64,000 nucleotides of DNA from Aquipuribacter hungaricus (GCF_042663885.1 NZ_JBHSXV010000001.1); one strand, 5' to 3'. Counted from the stretch's first letter, positions 1 through 8,725 are shown. Notes: generated by a model not told the origin, from the letters alone. Made by a program: numbers and translations.

Positions 1-1
1 G

Positions 2-685
2 CTCGTCGACCGTGCCTTCATCGACGAGCGCGCGTCGGCTGCCGCGGAGCTGGCCCGGGTGGAGGACCTCGCCGGGCTCGCCGGCAGCCCGGTGCCCGCG
101 CACGTCGTCGCCAACGCCCTCGCCGCCGCCACCCTGGCCCGCGCCCTCGGCGTGCCGGCCGAGGCCGTCCGCGACGGTCTGCGGGGCGCCGCGCTCCCGC
201 CGCACCGGGCGGCTCCGCTCGGCGAGGTCGCCGGGGTCCGGTACGTCGACGACTCCAAGGCCACCAACCCGCACGCCGCCGACGCCTCCCTCGGCGCCTC
301 CACCGACGTGGTGTGGGTCGCCGGCGGGCTCGCCAAGGGCGCCGCCTACGACGACCTCGTCCGGCGCCACGCGTCCCGGCTGCGCGCCGCGGTGCTCATC
401 GGCGCCGACCGGGAGCTGGTCGCCGACGCCCTGCGCCGACACGCGCCCGAGGTCCCCGTCAGGCTCGTCGACCCCCCCGACACTGGGCGCGTGGGAGCAC
501 TCGACAGCGCCGGCGCCGCCCGGTTCATGGACCTGGTGGTGGCCGAGGCGGCCGCCCTCGCCGGCCCGGGGAGCACGGTGCTGCTCGCGCCCGCCGCGGC
601 GTCGATGGACCAGTTCGCCTCCTACGTCGCCCGCGGCGAGGCCTTCGCCGGCGCGGTCCGCCGCGCCGCCGGGGGAGTCGCGTGA
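2..685 (+). CDS. murD: UDP-N-acetylmuramoyl-L-alanine--D-glutamate ligase, C-terminal part (5' end outside window)
   Basis: MurD adds D-Glu to UDP-MurNAc-L-Ala in the cytoplasm during peptidoglycan precursor synthesis. The frame is open from the window edge, so only about the last 227 residues are present. Visible are the end of the Mur central domain and the C-terminal Rossmann-like domain: the family signature DDSKATNPHA around bases 248-277, the WVAGGLAKGAAYDDL strand-loop, and the closing LLAPAAASMDQF block typical of MurD rather than MurC, E or F. The ATP-binding GKTT loop lies upstream of the window. The TGA stop overlaps the ftsW start (GTGA), so the two are probably coupled in the dcw operon. 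Confidence 0.96.
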   Translation, partial: LVDRAFIDERASAAAELARVEDLAGLAGSPVPAHVVANALAAATLARALGVPAEAVRDGLRGAALPPHRAAPLGEVAGVRYVDDSKATNPHAADASLGASTDVVWVAGGLAKGAAYDDLVRRHASRLRAAVLIGADRELVADALRRHAPEVPVRLVDPPDTGRVGALDSAGAARFMDLVVAEAAALAGPGSTVLLAPAAASMDQFASYVARGEAFAGAVRRAAGGVA

Positions 686-2139
686 CGACGCTGGACCCGC
701 GCCCGCGCGCCCGGACGCAGCAGAGCCCCTCGGGCCGGGGCACCTCCGGCCGCGCACCGTCCGGCCGCGCACCCTCCGGCCGCGGCCCGTCCGGCTCCGT
801 CGGCCCGGCCACGGGCAGCTCCGCGGTCGGCCTCACCGGGCGCGGTGCGGCCGGCGTCGGCGCGGCCGGCCCGGCGCCCGAGGTCTCGTGGGTGCCGCGC
901 CCGCTGCGCCGCTGGACCGACGCGCTCGACACCCCCGTGACGTCGTTCGTGCTCGTGTCCAGCGCGACCGGGCTGCTCCTCGTCTTCGGCCTGCTCATGG
1001 TGCTCAGCTCCAGCAGCGTGGAGTCCTACGCCACCGCCGGGAACCCCTGGGCCATCGCGGGGCGGCAGATCATGTTCGCCGCGATCGGCCTGCCCCTGCT
1101 GCTCGTCGCCGCCCGGCTGCCGGTCCTGTGGTGGAAGCGGCTGGCCTGGCCGGCGCTGTTCGGCGCGCTCTTCCTGCAGTGCCTGGTGTTCGTGCCCGGG
1201 CTCGGCTTCGAGGTCAACGGCAACCGGAACTGGATCCGGCTCGCCGGGTTCACCGCCCAGCCCAGCGAGGCGATCAAGCTCGCGCTCGTCGTCTGGGCGG
1301 CCGCCGTCCTCGCCCGCAAGCGCGACCTGCTCGGCAGCCTCGCCCACGTCCTCGTGCCGGTGGTCCTGCCCGTGGGCGCGATCGCGCTGGGCCTGGTGCT
1401 GGCCGGGCACGACCTCGGCACGGCCCTGGTCATCCTCCTCACCCTCGCCGGGCTGCTGTTCGCGGCGGGCACGCCGCTGCGCTACTTCGTCCTCGGCGGG
1501 GGCGTCGCGCTCGCCGGCGTCGCCGCGCTCGTCCTGCAGGAGCAGCACCGCGTCACCCGGATCCAGGCCTGGCTGTCCGGCCAGCAGTGCACCGACATCT
1601 ACGGCGAGTGCTGGCAGCCGGTCCACGGCATGTGGGCGCTGGCCTCCGGCGGCTGGTGGGGCCTCGGCCTCGGGGCCAGCCGCGAGAAGTGGGCGTGGCT
1701 GCCCGAGGCGCACAACGACTTCATCTTCGCCATCGTCGGGGAGGAGCTCGGGCTGCCCGGCACCCTCTCGGTGCTGCTGCTCTTCGTCGCCCTCGCCGTC
1801 GGCATGGTCCGCGTCGCCCAGCGCACCGTCGACCCGTTCGTGGCCATCGCGACCACCGGCGTCATGGTCTGGGTGCTCGGCCAGGCGCTCATCAACATCG
1901 GCGTCGTCATCGGCGTGCTGCCCGTGGTCGGCGTCCCGCTGCCCCTGGTGTCCAGCGGCGGCTCGTCCCTCGTCGTCACCATGGTCGCCCTCGGCATGGT
2001 CATGTCCTTCGCCCGCGCCGAGCCGGGCGCCCGGGAGGCGCTGGGCACCTCGGCGCGCGCCGCCCGGTCCGGGGCCGCGGTCGTCGCCGACGTGCGGCTG
2101 CCCCGCGCCCGGGTCTCCCCGGCGCGCCCCCGCCGGTGA
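682..2139 (+). CDS. ftsW: SEDS-family septal peptidoglycan glycosyltransferase FtsW
   Basis: FtsW polymerises lipid II at the septum together with a class B PBP. The GTG at 682 overlaps the murD stop and gives 485 residues. Residues 1-75 are a Ser/Gly/Arg/Pro-rich cytoplasmic tail with SGRAPSGRAPSGRGPSG-type repeats; then follow about ten hydrophobic segments. SEDS landmarks are present: GNRNWIRLAGFTAQPSEAIK near residue 180, the large extracytoplasmic loop after RIQAWLSG, LPEAHNDFIFAIVGEELG, and the C-terminal PLPLVSSGGSSL. The extracytoplasmic loop carries two cysteines seven residues apart (QQCTDIYGECWQP), which could form a disulfide. RodA is an alternative name for this fold, but the dcw position between murD and murG supports FtsW. 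Confidence 0.96.
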   Translation: MTTLDPRPRARTQQSPSGRGTSGRAPSGRAPSGRGPSGSVGPATGSSAVGLTGRGAAGVGAAGPAPEVSWVPRPLRRWTDALDTPVTSFVLVSSATGLLLVFGLLMVLSSSSVESYATAGNPWAIAGRQIMFAAIGLPLLLVAARLPVLWWKRLAWPALFGALFLQCLVFVPGLGFEVNGNRNWIRLAGFTAQPSEAIKLALVVWAAAVLARKRDLLGSLAHVLVPVVLPVGAIALGLVLAGHDLGTALVILLTLAGLLFAAGTPLRYFVLGGGVALAGVAALVLQEQHRVTRIQAWLSGQQCTDIYGECWQPVHGMWALASGGWWGLGLGASREKWAWLPEAHNDFIFAIVGEELGLPGTLSVLLLFVALAVGMVRVAQRTVDPFVAIATTGVMVWVLGQALINIGVVIGVLPVVGVPLPLVSSGGSSLVVTMVALGMVMSFARAEPGAREALGTSARAARSGAAVVADVRLPRARVSPARPRR

Positions 2140-3260
2140 CGGCGCCCGGGCCCCTGTCGGTGGTCCTCGCGGGCGGCGGCACGGCGGGGCACGTCTCGCC
2201 CCTGCTCGCGACCGCCGAGGCGCTGCTCCGCCTCGACCCCGCCACCCGGGTCACGGTGCTGGGCACCGCCGAGGGCCTCGAGGCCCGGCTGGTCCCGGCC
2301 GCCGGGCTCGACCTGCGCGTGCTGCCGCGGGTTCCGCTGCCCCGCCGCCCCACGGTCGACCTGCTCCGGGTCCCCGGCCGGCTCGCCGGTGCCGTCGCCG
2401 CCGCCCGCCGGGTGCTCACCGAGGTGTCCGCGGACGTCGTCGTCGGCTTCGGCGGCTACGTCGCCACGCCCGCCTACCTTGCCGCCCGGCAGGCCCGCGT
2501 GCCCGTCGTCGTCCACGAGCAGAACGCGCTGCCCGGCCTCGCCAACCGGGTGGGGGCCAGGCTCACGCCGTGGGTGGCCACGACGTTCGAGGGCACCCCG
2601 CTGCGGGGTGCGCAGCGGGTGGGGCTGCCGCTGCGCGCCGCGGTCGCCGGCCTGGACCGGGACGCGCTGCGCGGCGAGGCGCGGGCTGCGCTCGGGCTCC
2701 GGCCGGACCTGGTCACCCTGCTCGTCACCGGCGGCTCGCTCGGCGCGCAGCGGCTCAACGACGTCCTGCCCGCCGTCCGGGCGGACCTGGCCGCGGCCGG
2801 CGTGCAGGTGCTCCACGTCTCCGGGCGCGGCAAGACCGTGACGGTGCCGGACCTCGGTGCTGGTCCTGGCGCTGGGACGGTCGTGCCGTACGTCGTCGAG
2901 CCCTACCTCGACCGGATGGACCTGGCCTACGCCGCCTGCGACGCCGTGGTGTGCCGCGCCGGCGCCGGGACGGTGTGCGAGCTGTCCGCGCTCGGCCTGC
3001 CCGCCGCCTACGTGCCCCTGCCCGTCGGCAACGGCGAGCAGCGGCGCAACGCCGAGCCGCTCGTCGCCGCCGGCGGGGGCCTGCTCGTCGCCGACGCCGA
3101 CCTCACGCCCGCCTGGGTGCGCACCACGCTGCTGCCGCTGCTCGCCGACCCCGACCGCCTCGCCGCCATGGCCGGCGCCGCCCGCGCCCACGGCGTGCTC
3201 GACGCCGCCGACCGGCTGGCCGGCATGGTCGTCCGGGCCGCCACCGGAGGGACACCGTGA
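2136..3260 (+). CDS. murG: UDP-GlcNAc:undecaprenyl-PP-MurNAc-pentapeptide GlcNAc transferase
   Basis: MurG makes lipid II by adding GlcNAc to lipid I on the inner face of the membrane. The protein has 374 residues, the family's usual length. Seen in order: glycine loop GGGTAGHV near residues 10-17, GFGGYVATPAYLAA, HEQNALPGLANRVG near 127-140, the second-domain loop GGSLGAQRLN, the UDP-sugar site AGAGTVCELSALGLP, and NGEQRRNAEPL (the usual Q-x-x-NA element). The GTG start overlaps the ftsW stop by four bases (GTGA), and the 3' end overlaps murC in the same way, consistent with one coupled dcw transcript. Confidence 0.97.
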   Translation: MTAPGPLSVVLAGGGTAGHVSPLLATAEALLRLDPATRVTVLGTAEGLEARLVPAAGLDLRVLPRVPLPRRPTVDLLRVPGRLAGAVAAARRVLTEVSADVVVGFGGYVATPAYLAARQARVPVVVHEQNALPGLANRVGARLTPWVATTFEGTPLRGAQRVGLPLRAAVAGLDRDALRGEARAALGLRPDLVTLLVTGGSLGAQRLNDVLPAVRADLAAAGVQVLHVSGRGKTVTVPDLGAGPGAGTVVPYVVEPYLDRMDLAYAACDAVVCRAGAGTVCELSALGLPAAYVPLPVGNGEQRRNAEPLVAAGGGLLVADADLTPAWVRTTLLPLLADPDRLAAMAGAARAHGVLDAADRLAGMVVRAATGGTP

Positions 3261-4795
3261 CCGACCCCCAGCCCAGCACCCCGCCCGCCGGCCCTGCCGC
3301 CGCCGGTCCCGCGATCCCGGCGCAGCCGACCGCCGAGGAGCTGCGCGCGCTGCTGCGCACCGGTCCCGTCCACGTGGTCGCGGCCGGCGGGGCGGGCATG
3401 AGCGCCGTCGTCCGGCTGCTGCTGGACGACGGGGTGCCCGTCACCGGGTCGGACTCCCGCGCCTCCGGCACCCTCGAGGCGCTGGCGGAGCGGGGGGCCA
3501 CCGTGCACGTCGGCCACGACGCCGCCCACGTCGCGGGCGCCCGGCTCGTCGTGGTCTCCACCGCCGTCCGCCCCGACAACACCGAGGTCGCCGCCGCCCG
3601 CGCCGCCGGCGTGCCCGTCGTCCACCGCTCGGTCGCCCTGGCCGGGCTCATGGCCGACGACCGGGTCGTCGCGGTGGCCGGCACCCACGGCAAGACCACG
3701 ACGACGTCGATGACCGCGGTCGCCGCGCGCGCCGCCGGCCTCGACCCCTCCTACGCCATCGGCGGCGACCTCGTCGTCGACCGGGTCAACGCCCGCCGCG
3801 GCACGGACCGGGTGTTCGTCGCCGAGGCCGACGAGTCCGACGGCTCGTTCCTCGCCTACGCCCCCGACGTCGCGGTGGTCACCAACGTCGAGGCCGACCA
3901 CCTCGACCACTACGGCGACGTCGAGGCCGTCCACGCCGCGTTCGCCCGGTTCGCCGGACGCGTCCGGCCCGGCGGGCTGCTCGTCGTCGGCGCCGACGAC
4001 CGCGGCGCCCGGGCGCTGGTCCGGGGTCTGCCCGCCGGCGGCACCGCCCCCCAGGTCGTCACCGTCGGCGAGGCGGCCGACGCCGACGTCCGCGTCGTCC
4101 TGCTCGACCCCGCGACGCTGCCGGAGGCCGGCGACGACGTGCTCGCCGCCGCCCGGGTGGTCCTTCCGGCGGTCCCCGCGGCGGCGGGCGGCACCGGGTC
4201 CACCGGGGCGGGGGAGCACCTGCTCCTGCTGCGCGTCCCCGGCCGCCACAACGTCGCCGACGCCGCGCTCGCCCTCACCGCCGCCGTCCTCGGTCTCCGC
4301 CTCGACCCCGCCCGGGTGGCCGCGGGGCTGGGCAGCTTCACCGGGGCGCGCCGCCGGTTCGAGACCGTCGGCGAGGCCGCGGGGGTCCGGGTCGTCGACG
4401 ACTACGCCCACCACCCGACCGAGGTGGCGGCCACCCTCGCCGCGGCGCGGACCGTGGCCGGTCGCGGCCGGGTGCACGTGCTGTTCCAGCCGCACCTGTA
4501 CTCGCGGACCCGGATCTTCGCGGAGGGCTTCGGCACCGCCCTGCAGGAGGCCGGCTCGGTGGTCGTCCTCGACGTCTACGGCGCGCGGGAGGACCCCGAG
4601 CCCGGCGTCGACGGCGCCCTCGTCGCCGACCTCGTGCCCGGCGCCCGCTTCGTCCCCGACCGCGAGGAGGCGCTCGCCGTGCTCGCGGCCGCCGCCCGGC
4701 CCGGGGACCTCGTCCTGACCGTGGGGGCCGGTGACGTCACCGAGCTCGGTCCGCGGCTGCTCGAGCGGCTCCGCGCGCAGGAGGGACCGGCATGA
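3257..4795 (+). CDS. murC: UDP-N-acetylmuramate--L-alanine ligase
   Basis: MurC catalyses the first amino-acid addition, L-Ala to UDP-MurNAc, in the cytoplasm. The protein has 512 residues including an Ala/Pro-rich leader of about 30. Family motifs: N-terminal Rossmann loop GGAGMSAV, ATP loop GTHGKTTTTS, metal/substrate blocks EADESDGSFL and NVEADHLDHYG, C-terminal DDYAHHPTEV and LFQPHLYSRT, the last two specific for MurC. A purine-rich GGAGGG lies 8 nt before the GTG, which overlaps the murG stop. The 3' end overlaps ftsQ by ATGA. All residues expected for activity are present. Confidence 0.97.
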   Translation: MTDPQPSTPPAGPAAAGPAIPAQPTAEELRALLRTGPVHVVAAGGAGMSAVVRLLLDDGVPVTGSDSRASGTLEALAERGATVHVGHDAAHVAGARLVVVSTAVRPDNTEVAAARAAGVPVVHRSVALAGLMADDRVVAVAGTHGKTTTTSMTAVAARAAGLDPSYAIGGDLVVDRVNARRGTDRVFVAEADESDGSFLAYAPDVAVVTNVEADHLDHYGDVEAVHAAFARFAGRVRPGGLLVVGADDRGARALVRGLPAGGTAPQVVTVGEAADADVRVVLLDPATLPEAGDDVLAAARVVLPAVPAAAGGTGSTGAGEHLLLLRVPGRHNVADAALALTAAVLGLRLDPARVAAGLGSFTGARRRFETVGEAAGVRVVDDYAHHPTEVAATLAAARTVAGRGRVHVLFQPHLYSRTRIFAEGFGTALQEAGSVVVLDVYGAREDPEPGVDGALVADLVPGARFVPDREEALAVLAAAARPGDLVLTVGAGDVTELGPRLLERLRAQEGPA

Positions 4796-5520
4796 GCGTG
4801 ACCTGGCTCGAGGACCGGGTGTCCGACGTGCGCGAGGCGTCCCTGCGCTCGCGGCTCGTCGGCACCGCCGTGCTGCTCGTCGTCCTCGCGGTGCTCGGAG
4901 GCGCGGGCTGGTGGGCCTACGACGCCGGCCACCTCGACACCCGCCGCGTCGTCGTCACCGGCACGACCCGGGTGGACGCGGCCGCGGTCGACGCCATCGC
5001 CGCCGCGGCGTCCGCCGGCACCCCGCTGCCGATGGTGGACGTCGGCTCGGTGCACGAGCAGGTGGCCGCCATGCCGCTGGTCCTCGACGTGCGCGTCGAG
5101 CGGCGCTGGCCGCGGACCCTGGAGGTCGTCGTCACCGAGCGCGTCGCCGTCGCGGCCGTCCCGGGCAGGGGCGGGGACGTCGACGTCGTCGACGAGCACG
5201 GCGTCGTCCTGGCCAGCCAGCCCGACCCGCCGCCCGGCGTGCCGCTGCTGCGCGTCGACGTGGAGGCCGCGGGCACGGACACCCTCGCCGCCGCACGCGC
5301 CGTGCTCGCCGCCATGCCGGTGGAGCTGCAGCAGCGCACCGGCGAGGTGTCCGCCGCCTCGCCCGCCGACGTCCGCTCCGTCGTCGACGGCAAGCAGGTC
5401 CGGTGGGGGACCGGCGCCGACGCCGAGCGCAAGGTCGAGGTGCTCACCGGCCTGCTCGCCTCCGTGCCCGGCTCGGTGTACGACGTGTCCGCGCCGTCGG
5501 CGCCCGCCGTCACGCCCTGA
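4792..5520 (+). CDS. ftsQ: Cell division protein FtsQ (POTRA domain)
   Basis: FtsQ is a bitopic membrane protein that links early and late divisome proteins. The 242 residues show a short cytoplasmic N-terminus, one membrane segment at about residues 23-43 (TAVLLVVLAVLGGAGWW), then a POTRA domain (LDTRRVVVTGTTRVDAAAV through RRWPRTLEVVVTER) and an FtsQ-type beta domain. The ATG overlaps the murC stop (ATGA). FtsQ is poorly conserved, so the assignment rests on topology, the WPRTLEV motif and the position between murC and ftsZ. A strong hairpin follows 22 nt after the stop. Confidence 0.92.
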   Translation: MSVTWLEDRVSDVREASLRSRLVGTAVLLVVLAVLGGAGWWAYDAGHLDTRRVVVTGTTRVDAAAVDAIAAAASAGTPLPMVDVGSVHEQVAAMPLVLDVRVERRWPRTLEVVVTERVAVAAVPGRGGDVDVVDEHGVVLASQPDPPPGVPLLRVDVEAAGTDTLAAARAVLAAMPVELQQRTGEVSAASPADVRSVVDGKQVRWGTGADAERKVEVLTGLLASVPGSVYDVSAPSAPAVTP

Positions 5521-5542
5521 GCCGACCTGCCCTCGCGGATGC

Positions 5543-5574
5543 GTCCGCGCCCCCCACGCCGTGGGGGGACGGAC
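5543..5574 (+). terminator. Hairpin between ftsQ and ftsZ
   Basis: Arms CCCCCAC (5551-5557) and GTGGGGG (5561-5567) around a GCC loop, extended outward by GTCCG (5543-5547) and CGGAC (5570-5574). There is no U-tract. It probably attenuates or ends the upstream dcw transcript ahead of the separate ftsZ promoter. Confidence 0.5.
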
Positions 5575-5628
5575 GTCCGCGACACGCCCGGCCCGCACGA
5601 CACGCGCGCGACACACCCCCGTATGTCG

Positions 5629-5657
5629 TTGGTCGGAGCGGCTGCGCTGCCTACCTT
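5629..5657 (+). promoter_or_regulatory. Promoter of ftsZ (sigma-70/HrdB type)
   Basis: TTGGTC (5629-5634), exactly 17 bases, then TACCTT (5652-5657). The predicted start of transcription is near 5664, giving a leader of about 100 nt that contains the palindrome at 5683-5705. Confidence 0.6.
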
Positions 5658-5682
5658 CCCTGCATGTCGGGCTGACATAACA

Positions 5683-5705
5683 TTAACCCTCTACCGGAGG
5701 GTTAA
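5683..5705. promoter_or_regulatory. Perfect 9-bp palindrome in the ftsZ leader
   Basis: TTAACCCTC, five-base loop TACCG, GAGGGTTAA. It is AT-rich at its base in a GC-rich genome, directly preceded by GACATAACA, and sits between the predicted transcription start and the ftsZ ribosome site. It could be a protein operator or an RNA hairpin. From memory, similar ACATAAC...TAACCCTC elements occur before ftsZ in other Actinobacteria; that recollection is unchecked. Confidence 0.6.
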
Positions 5706-5762
5706 GGCTCGACCAGGCGGCGTCCCGCACGGGGGCACCGCGACGAACCGAGAGGTACGCCC

Positions 5763-7178
5763 ATGGCCGCTCCGCAGAACTACCTCGCCGTCATCAAGGT
5801 CGTCGGAGTCGGCGGCGGCGGCGTGAACGCGGTGAACCGCATGATCGAGGTGGGCCTGCGCGGCGTCGAGTTCATCGCGGTGAACACCGACGCCCAGGCG
5901 CTGCTCATGTCGGACGCCGACGTCAAGCTCGACGTCGGCCGTGACCTCACCCGCGGGCTCGGCGCCGGCGCCGACCCCGAGGTCGGCCGGCGCGCCGCCG
6001 AGGACCACGCCGAGGAGATCGAGGAGGTCCTCCGCGGGGCCGACATGGTCTTCGTCACCGCGGGCGAGGGCGGCGGCACCGGCACCGGCGGCGCCCCCGT
6101 CATCGCGAAGATCGCCCGCTCCCTCGGCGCCCTCACCATCGGTGTCGTCACCCGCCCCTTCACCTTCGAGGGCCGCCGCCGCGCGCTGAGCGCCGACAAC
6201 GGCATCGCCGCGCTGCAGGCCGAGGTCGACACCCTCATCACCATCCCCAACGACCGCCTGCTGTCCATCAGCGACCGCGGCATCAGCGTGCTGGACGCCT
6301 TCCGCAGCGCGGACCAGGTGCTGCTGTCCGGCGTCCAGGGCATCACGGACCTCATCACCACCCCCGGCCTCATCAACCTCGACTTCGCCGACGTCAAGAG
6401 CGTCATGCAGGGTGCCGGCACGGCCCTCATGGGCATCGGCTCCGCCCGCGGCGAGGACCGCGCCGTCATGGCCGCGGAGATGGCGATCAGCTCCCCGCTG
6501 CTCGAGGCCAGCGTCGACGGCGCCCAGGGCGTGCTGCTGTCCATCCAGGGCGGCTCCGACCTCGGCCTGTTCGAGATCAACGAGGCCGCCCGGTTGGTGC
6601 AGGAGGCCGCGCACCCCGAGGCCAACATCATCTTCGGCGCGGTCATCGACGACGCCCTCGGCGACGAGGTCCGCGTCACGGTCATCGCGGCCGGCTTCGA
6701 CGACGACGACACCCCCGAGGTCACCGGGGGCCGGCAGGCCGTCGCCAAGGCCTCGGCCCAGGCGGCACGGCCGGTCCTGCCCGCGCAGATCGCCGAGGTG
6801 CAGACCTCTCGCCCGGAGCCGGTCCGCCAGGAGGCGCGCTACGACGTGCGCCAGGACCAGCGGCAGGACCCCCGCCAGGAGCAGCGCCCCGCCCCCCGGC
6901 AGGACCCGCGCGAGGAGCAGCCCCGCTACGACCAGCGCCCGGACCAGCGGCCGGACCCGCGGACGGAGCAGGGATACGACCGCCGCTACGACCAGCCCCG
7001 CTACGAGCAGCGTCCGGAGCAGCGCTACGACGCCCCGGCCGAGCAGCGCCGCGAGGCGCCCGTGCAGGAGCAGCACGCCCCGCGCGTCGTCGAGCTCCCC
7101 GCCGACGGCCGCCGCCGTCCGGGGTTCCTCGACGACGACGACCTGGACGTGCCGGACTTCGTCAAGCCGGGGACCTGA
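5763..7178 (+). CDS. ftsZ: Cell division GTPase FtsZ
   Basis: FtsZ is the tubulin-like GTPase that forms the Z ring. The protein has 471 residues. It begins MAAPQNYLAVIKVVGVGGGG with the nucleotide-binding glycine loop, then the tubulin signature GGGTGTGGAP, the NxDFADVK block and T7-loop region. The globular core ends near residue 317. A linker of about 135 residues follows, made of Arg/Gln/Asp/Pro-rich repeats (RQDQRQDPRQEQRPAPRQ-like), and then the C-terminal peptide DDLDVPDFVK that docks SepF and other partners. The linker is longer and more charged than in many FtsZ proteins. GAGAGG precedes the ATG. pgeF, yggS, sepF, yggT and divIVA follow in the classic order. Confidence 0.98.
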   Translation: MAAPQNYLAVIKVVGVGGGGVNAVNRMIEVGLRGVEFIAVNTDAQALLMSDADVKLDVGRDLTRGLGAGADPEVGRRAAEDHAEEIEEVLRGADMVFVTAGEGGGTGTGGAPVIAKIARSLGALTIGVVTRPFTFEGRRRALSADNGIAALQAEVDTLITIPNDRLLSISDRGISVLDAFRSADQVLLSGVQGITDLITTPGLINLDFADVKSVMQGAGTALMGIGSARGEDRAVMAAEMAISSPLLEASVDGAQGVLLSIQGGSDLGLFEINEAARLVQEAAHPEANIIFGAVIDDALGDEVRVTVIAAGFDDDDTPEVTGGRQAVAKASAQAARPVLPAQIAEVQTSRPEPVRQEARYDVRQDQRQDPRQEQRPAPRQDPREEQPRYDQRPDQRPDPRTEQGYDRRYDQPRYEQRPEQRYDAPAEQRREAPVQEQHAPRVVELPADGRRRPGFLDDDDLDVPDFVKPGT

Positions 7179-7185
7179 GCCGACC

Positions 7186-7911
7186 ATGACCGACCAGCCC
7201 GCCCCGTCCGGCGGCGTCCTGCGCCACGACGAGACGACGGGGCGGGTCCGCTACGCCGTCACCGGGGGGATCGACCTCGGCGACGGCGCACCGGACGGGC
7301 CCGCCGCCCGCGCCGCGCTCGCCCGCGAGCTGGGCGTCGAGCCCGACCGTCTCCTCCTGCCCACCCAGGTCCACGGTGCCGACGTGCTCGTCGTCGACGG
7401 GCCGTGGGCCGGCGACGTGCCGCAGGCCGACGGCCTGGTCGTCACCGTGCCCGGCGCCGCCGCCGGGGTGCGGGCCGCGGACTGCATGCCGCTGCTGCTG
7501 GGGGACGGGGAGCGCGGTCTGGCCGCCGCCGTGCACGTCGGCCGGGCCGGCCTGCAGGGCGGCATCGTCGGCGTCGCCGTCGACGCGCTCGCCCGCCTGG
7601 GTGCCACCAGCCTGCTCGCCCGGCTCGGGCCCACCGTCTGCGGCAGCTGCTACGAGGTGCCCGAGCAGATGCGCGACGAGGTCGCCGCGCTCGTCCCCGC
7701 CGCCGCCGGCACCACGAGGGACGGCACCCCGTCCGTCGACATCCCCGCCGGGGTCCGCGTCCAGCTGGCGGCCGCCGCGTCCGCCGCCGGGGTGCAGGTC
7801 GAGATCGACGACTCCTGGGGCGGCTGCACCATGGAGGACCCGCTGTCCTTCAGCCACCGACGCGACGCGCCGACCGGCCGCCACGCCGGGGTCGTCGTCG
7901 TCCTGCCGTGA
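7186..7911 (+). CDS. pgeF: Polyphenol oxidase/laccase-domain protein PgeF (YfiH family)
   Basis: This is a 241-residue protein of the DUF152/multicopper polyphenol oxidase family. In E. coli the homologue (PgeF/YfiH) removes wrongly incorporated amino acids from UDP-MurNAc precursors; in Actinobacteria it always sits behind ftsZ. The metal-site residues are visible: His in QVHGADV, Cys in ADCMPLLLGD, His in AAVHVGRAG, and the C-terminal CTMEDP...RRDAPTGRHAG block. The usual AGWRG turn reads GRAGLQGG here. It starts 8 nt after the ftsZ stop with no strong ribosome site of its own; the stop overlaps yggS (GTGA). Confidence 0.9.
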   Translation: MTDQPAPSGGVLRHDETTGRVRYAVTGGIDLGDGAPDGPAARAALARELGVEPDRLLLPTQVHGADVLVVDGPWAGDVPQADGLVVTVPGAAAGVRAADCMPLLLGDGERGLAAAVHVGRAGLQGGIVGVAVDALARLGATSLLARLGPTVCGSCYEVPEQMRDEVAALVPAAAGTTRDGTPSVDIPAGVRVQLAAAASAAGVQVEIDDSWGGCTMEDPLSFSHRRDAPTGRHAGVVVVLP

Positions 7912-8654
7912 GCGGGCCCGAGGAAGGTGCGAGCGGCGGGGGAGCGGACCGTCGCGCCGAGCTCGTCCAGGGTCTCGGCCGGGTCCGCGCCCGGGTGGCC
8001 GACGCGTGCGCCGCCGCCGGGCGCCGGACGACGGAGGTCACGCTCGTCGTCGTCACCAAGACCTACCCCGCCGACGACGTCGCCGCCCTGGCCGCGCTCG
8101 GCGTGCGCGACGTGGGCGAGGCGCGCGAGCAGGAGCTGCGCGACAAGCGCGAGCGCCTGGACCCGGTCGGCGGGACGGGCGAGCCGCTGCTGCGCTGGCA
8201 CGTCGTCGGCCGGCTGCAGCGCAACAAGGCGCGCTCGGTCGGCCGGCTCGCCGACGTCGTGCACTCCGTCGACGACCCGCGCCTGGTGGTGCCGCTCGCG
8301 CGGGGCGCGGCCGACGCCGGCCGCACGCTCGGCTGCTTCGCGCAGGTGAGCCTGGACGGCGACCCGGCGCGCGGCGGGGCCCCGGTCGACGACCTGCCGG
8401 CCCTGTGCGACCTGCTCGCGGGGACCGACGGCGTGCGCCTGCTGGGCCTCATGGCGGTGGCCCCGCTGGGGGCGGACCCGGCCTCCTCCTTCGCCCGGCT
8501 GGCCTCGCTGGCGGCCGGTGTCGCGGCGTCCTACCCCGGTGCGGACGCCCTCAGCGCGGGCATGAGCGGGGACCTCGAGCAGGCCCTCGCGCACGGGGCG
8601 ACACACCTGCGTGTCGGGGCGGCGGTCCTGGGCCCGCGACCCCCGACGCACTAG
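7908..8654 (+). CDS. yggS: PLP-binding homeostasis protein, YggS/PROSC family
   Basis: Cytosolic PLP carrier related to the alanine racemase barrel but without racemase activity. The 248 residues hold LVVVTKTYP with the PLP lysine near residue 50, WHVVGRLQRNKA (family H-x-IG-x-LQxNK), and the C-terminal phosphate site SAGMSGDLEQAL...GATHLRVGAAVLG. The GTG overlaps the pgeF stop. The first 20 residues are a variable Gly/Ala-rich lead. The stop codon is TAG, and the same TAG forms the first half of the -10 element proposed for sepF. Confidence 0.93.
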   Translation: MSGPEEGASGGGADRRAELVQGLGRVRARVADACAAAGRRTTEVTLVVVTKTYPADDVAALAALGVRDVGEAREQELRDKRERLDPVGGTGEPLLRWHVVGRLQRNKARSVGRLADVVHSVDDPRLVVPLARGAADAGRTLGCFAQVSLDGDPARGGAPVDDLPALCDLLAGTDGVRLLGLMAVAPLGADPASSFARLASLAAGVAASYPGADALSAGMSGDLEQALAHGATHLRVGAAVLGPRPPTH

Positions 8655-8657
8655 CGT
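8652..8657 (+). promoter_or_regulatory. Candidate -10 element for sepF, fused to the yggS stop
   Basis: TAGCGT; its TAG is the yggS stop codon. sepF begins 68 nt further on with a separate ribosome site. No clear -35 was seen. Confidence 0.35.
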
Positions 8658-8725
8658 CGGCCACGCCAGAACAGCCCCGGTAGCCGTCGTCCGGACGGGT
8701 GCAGGCCAGTCAGGAGGAGGGCGTC

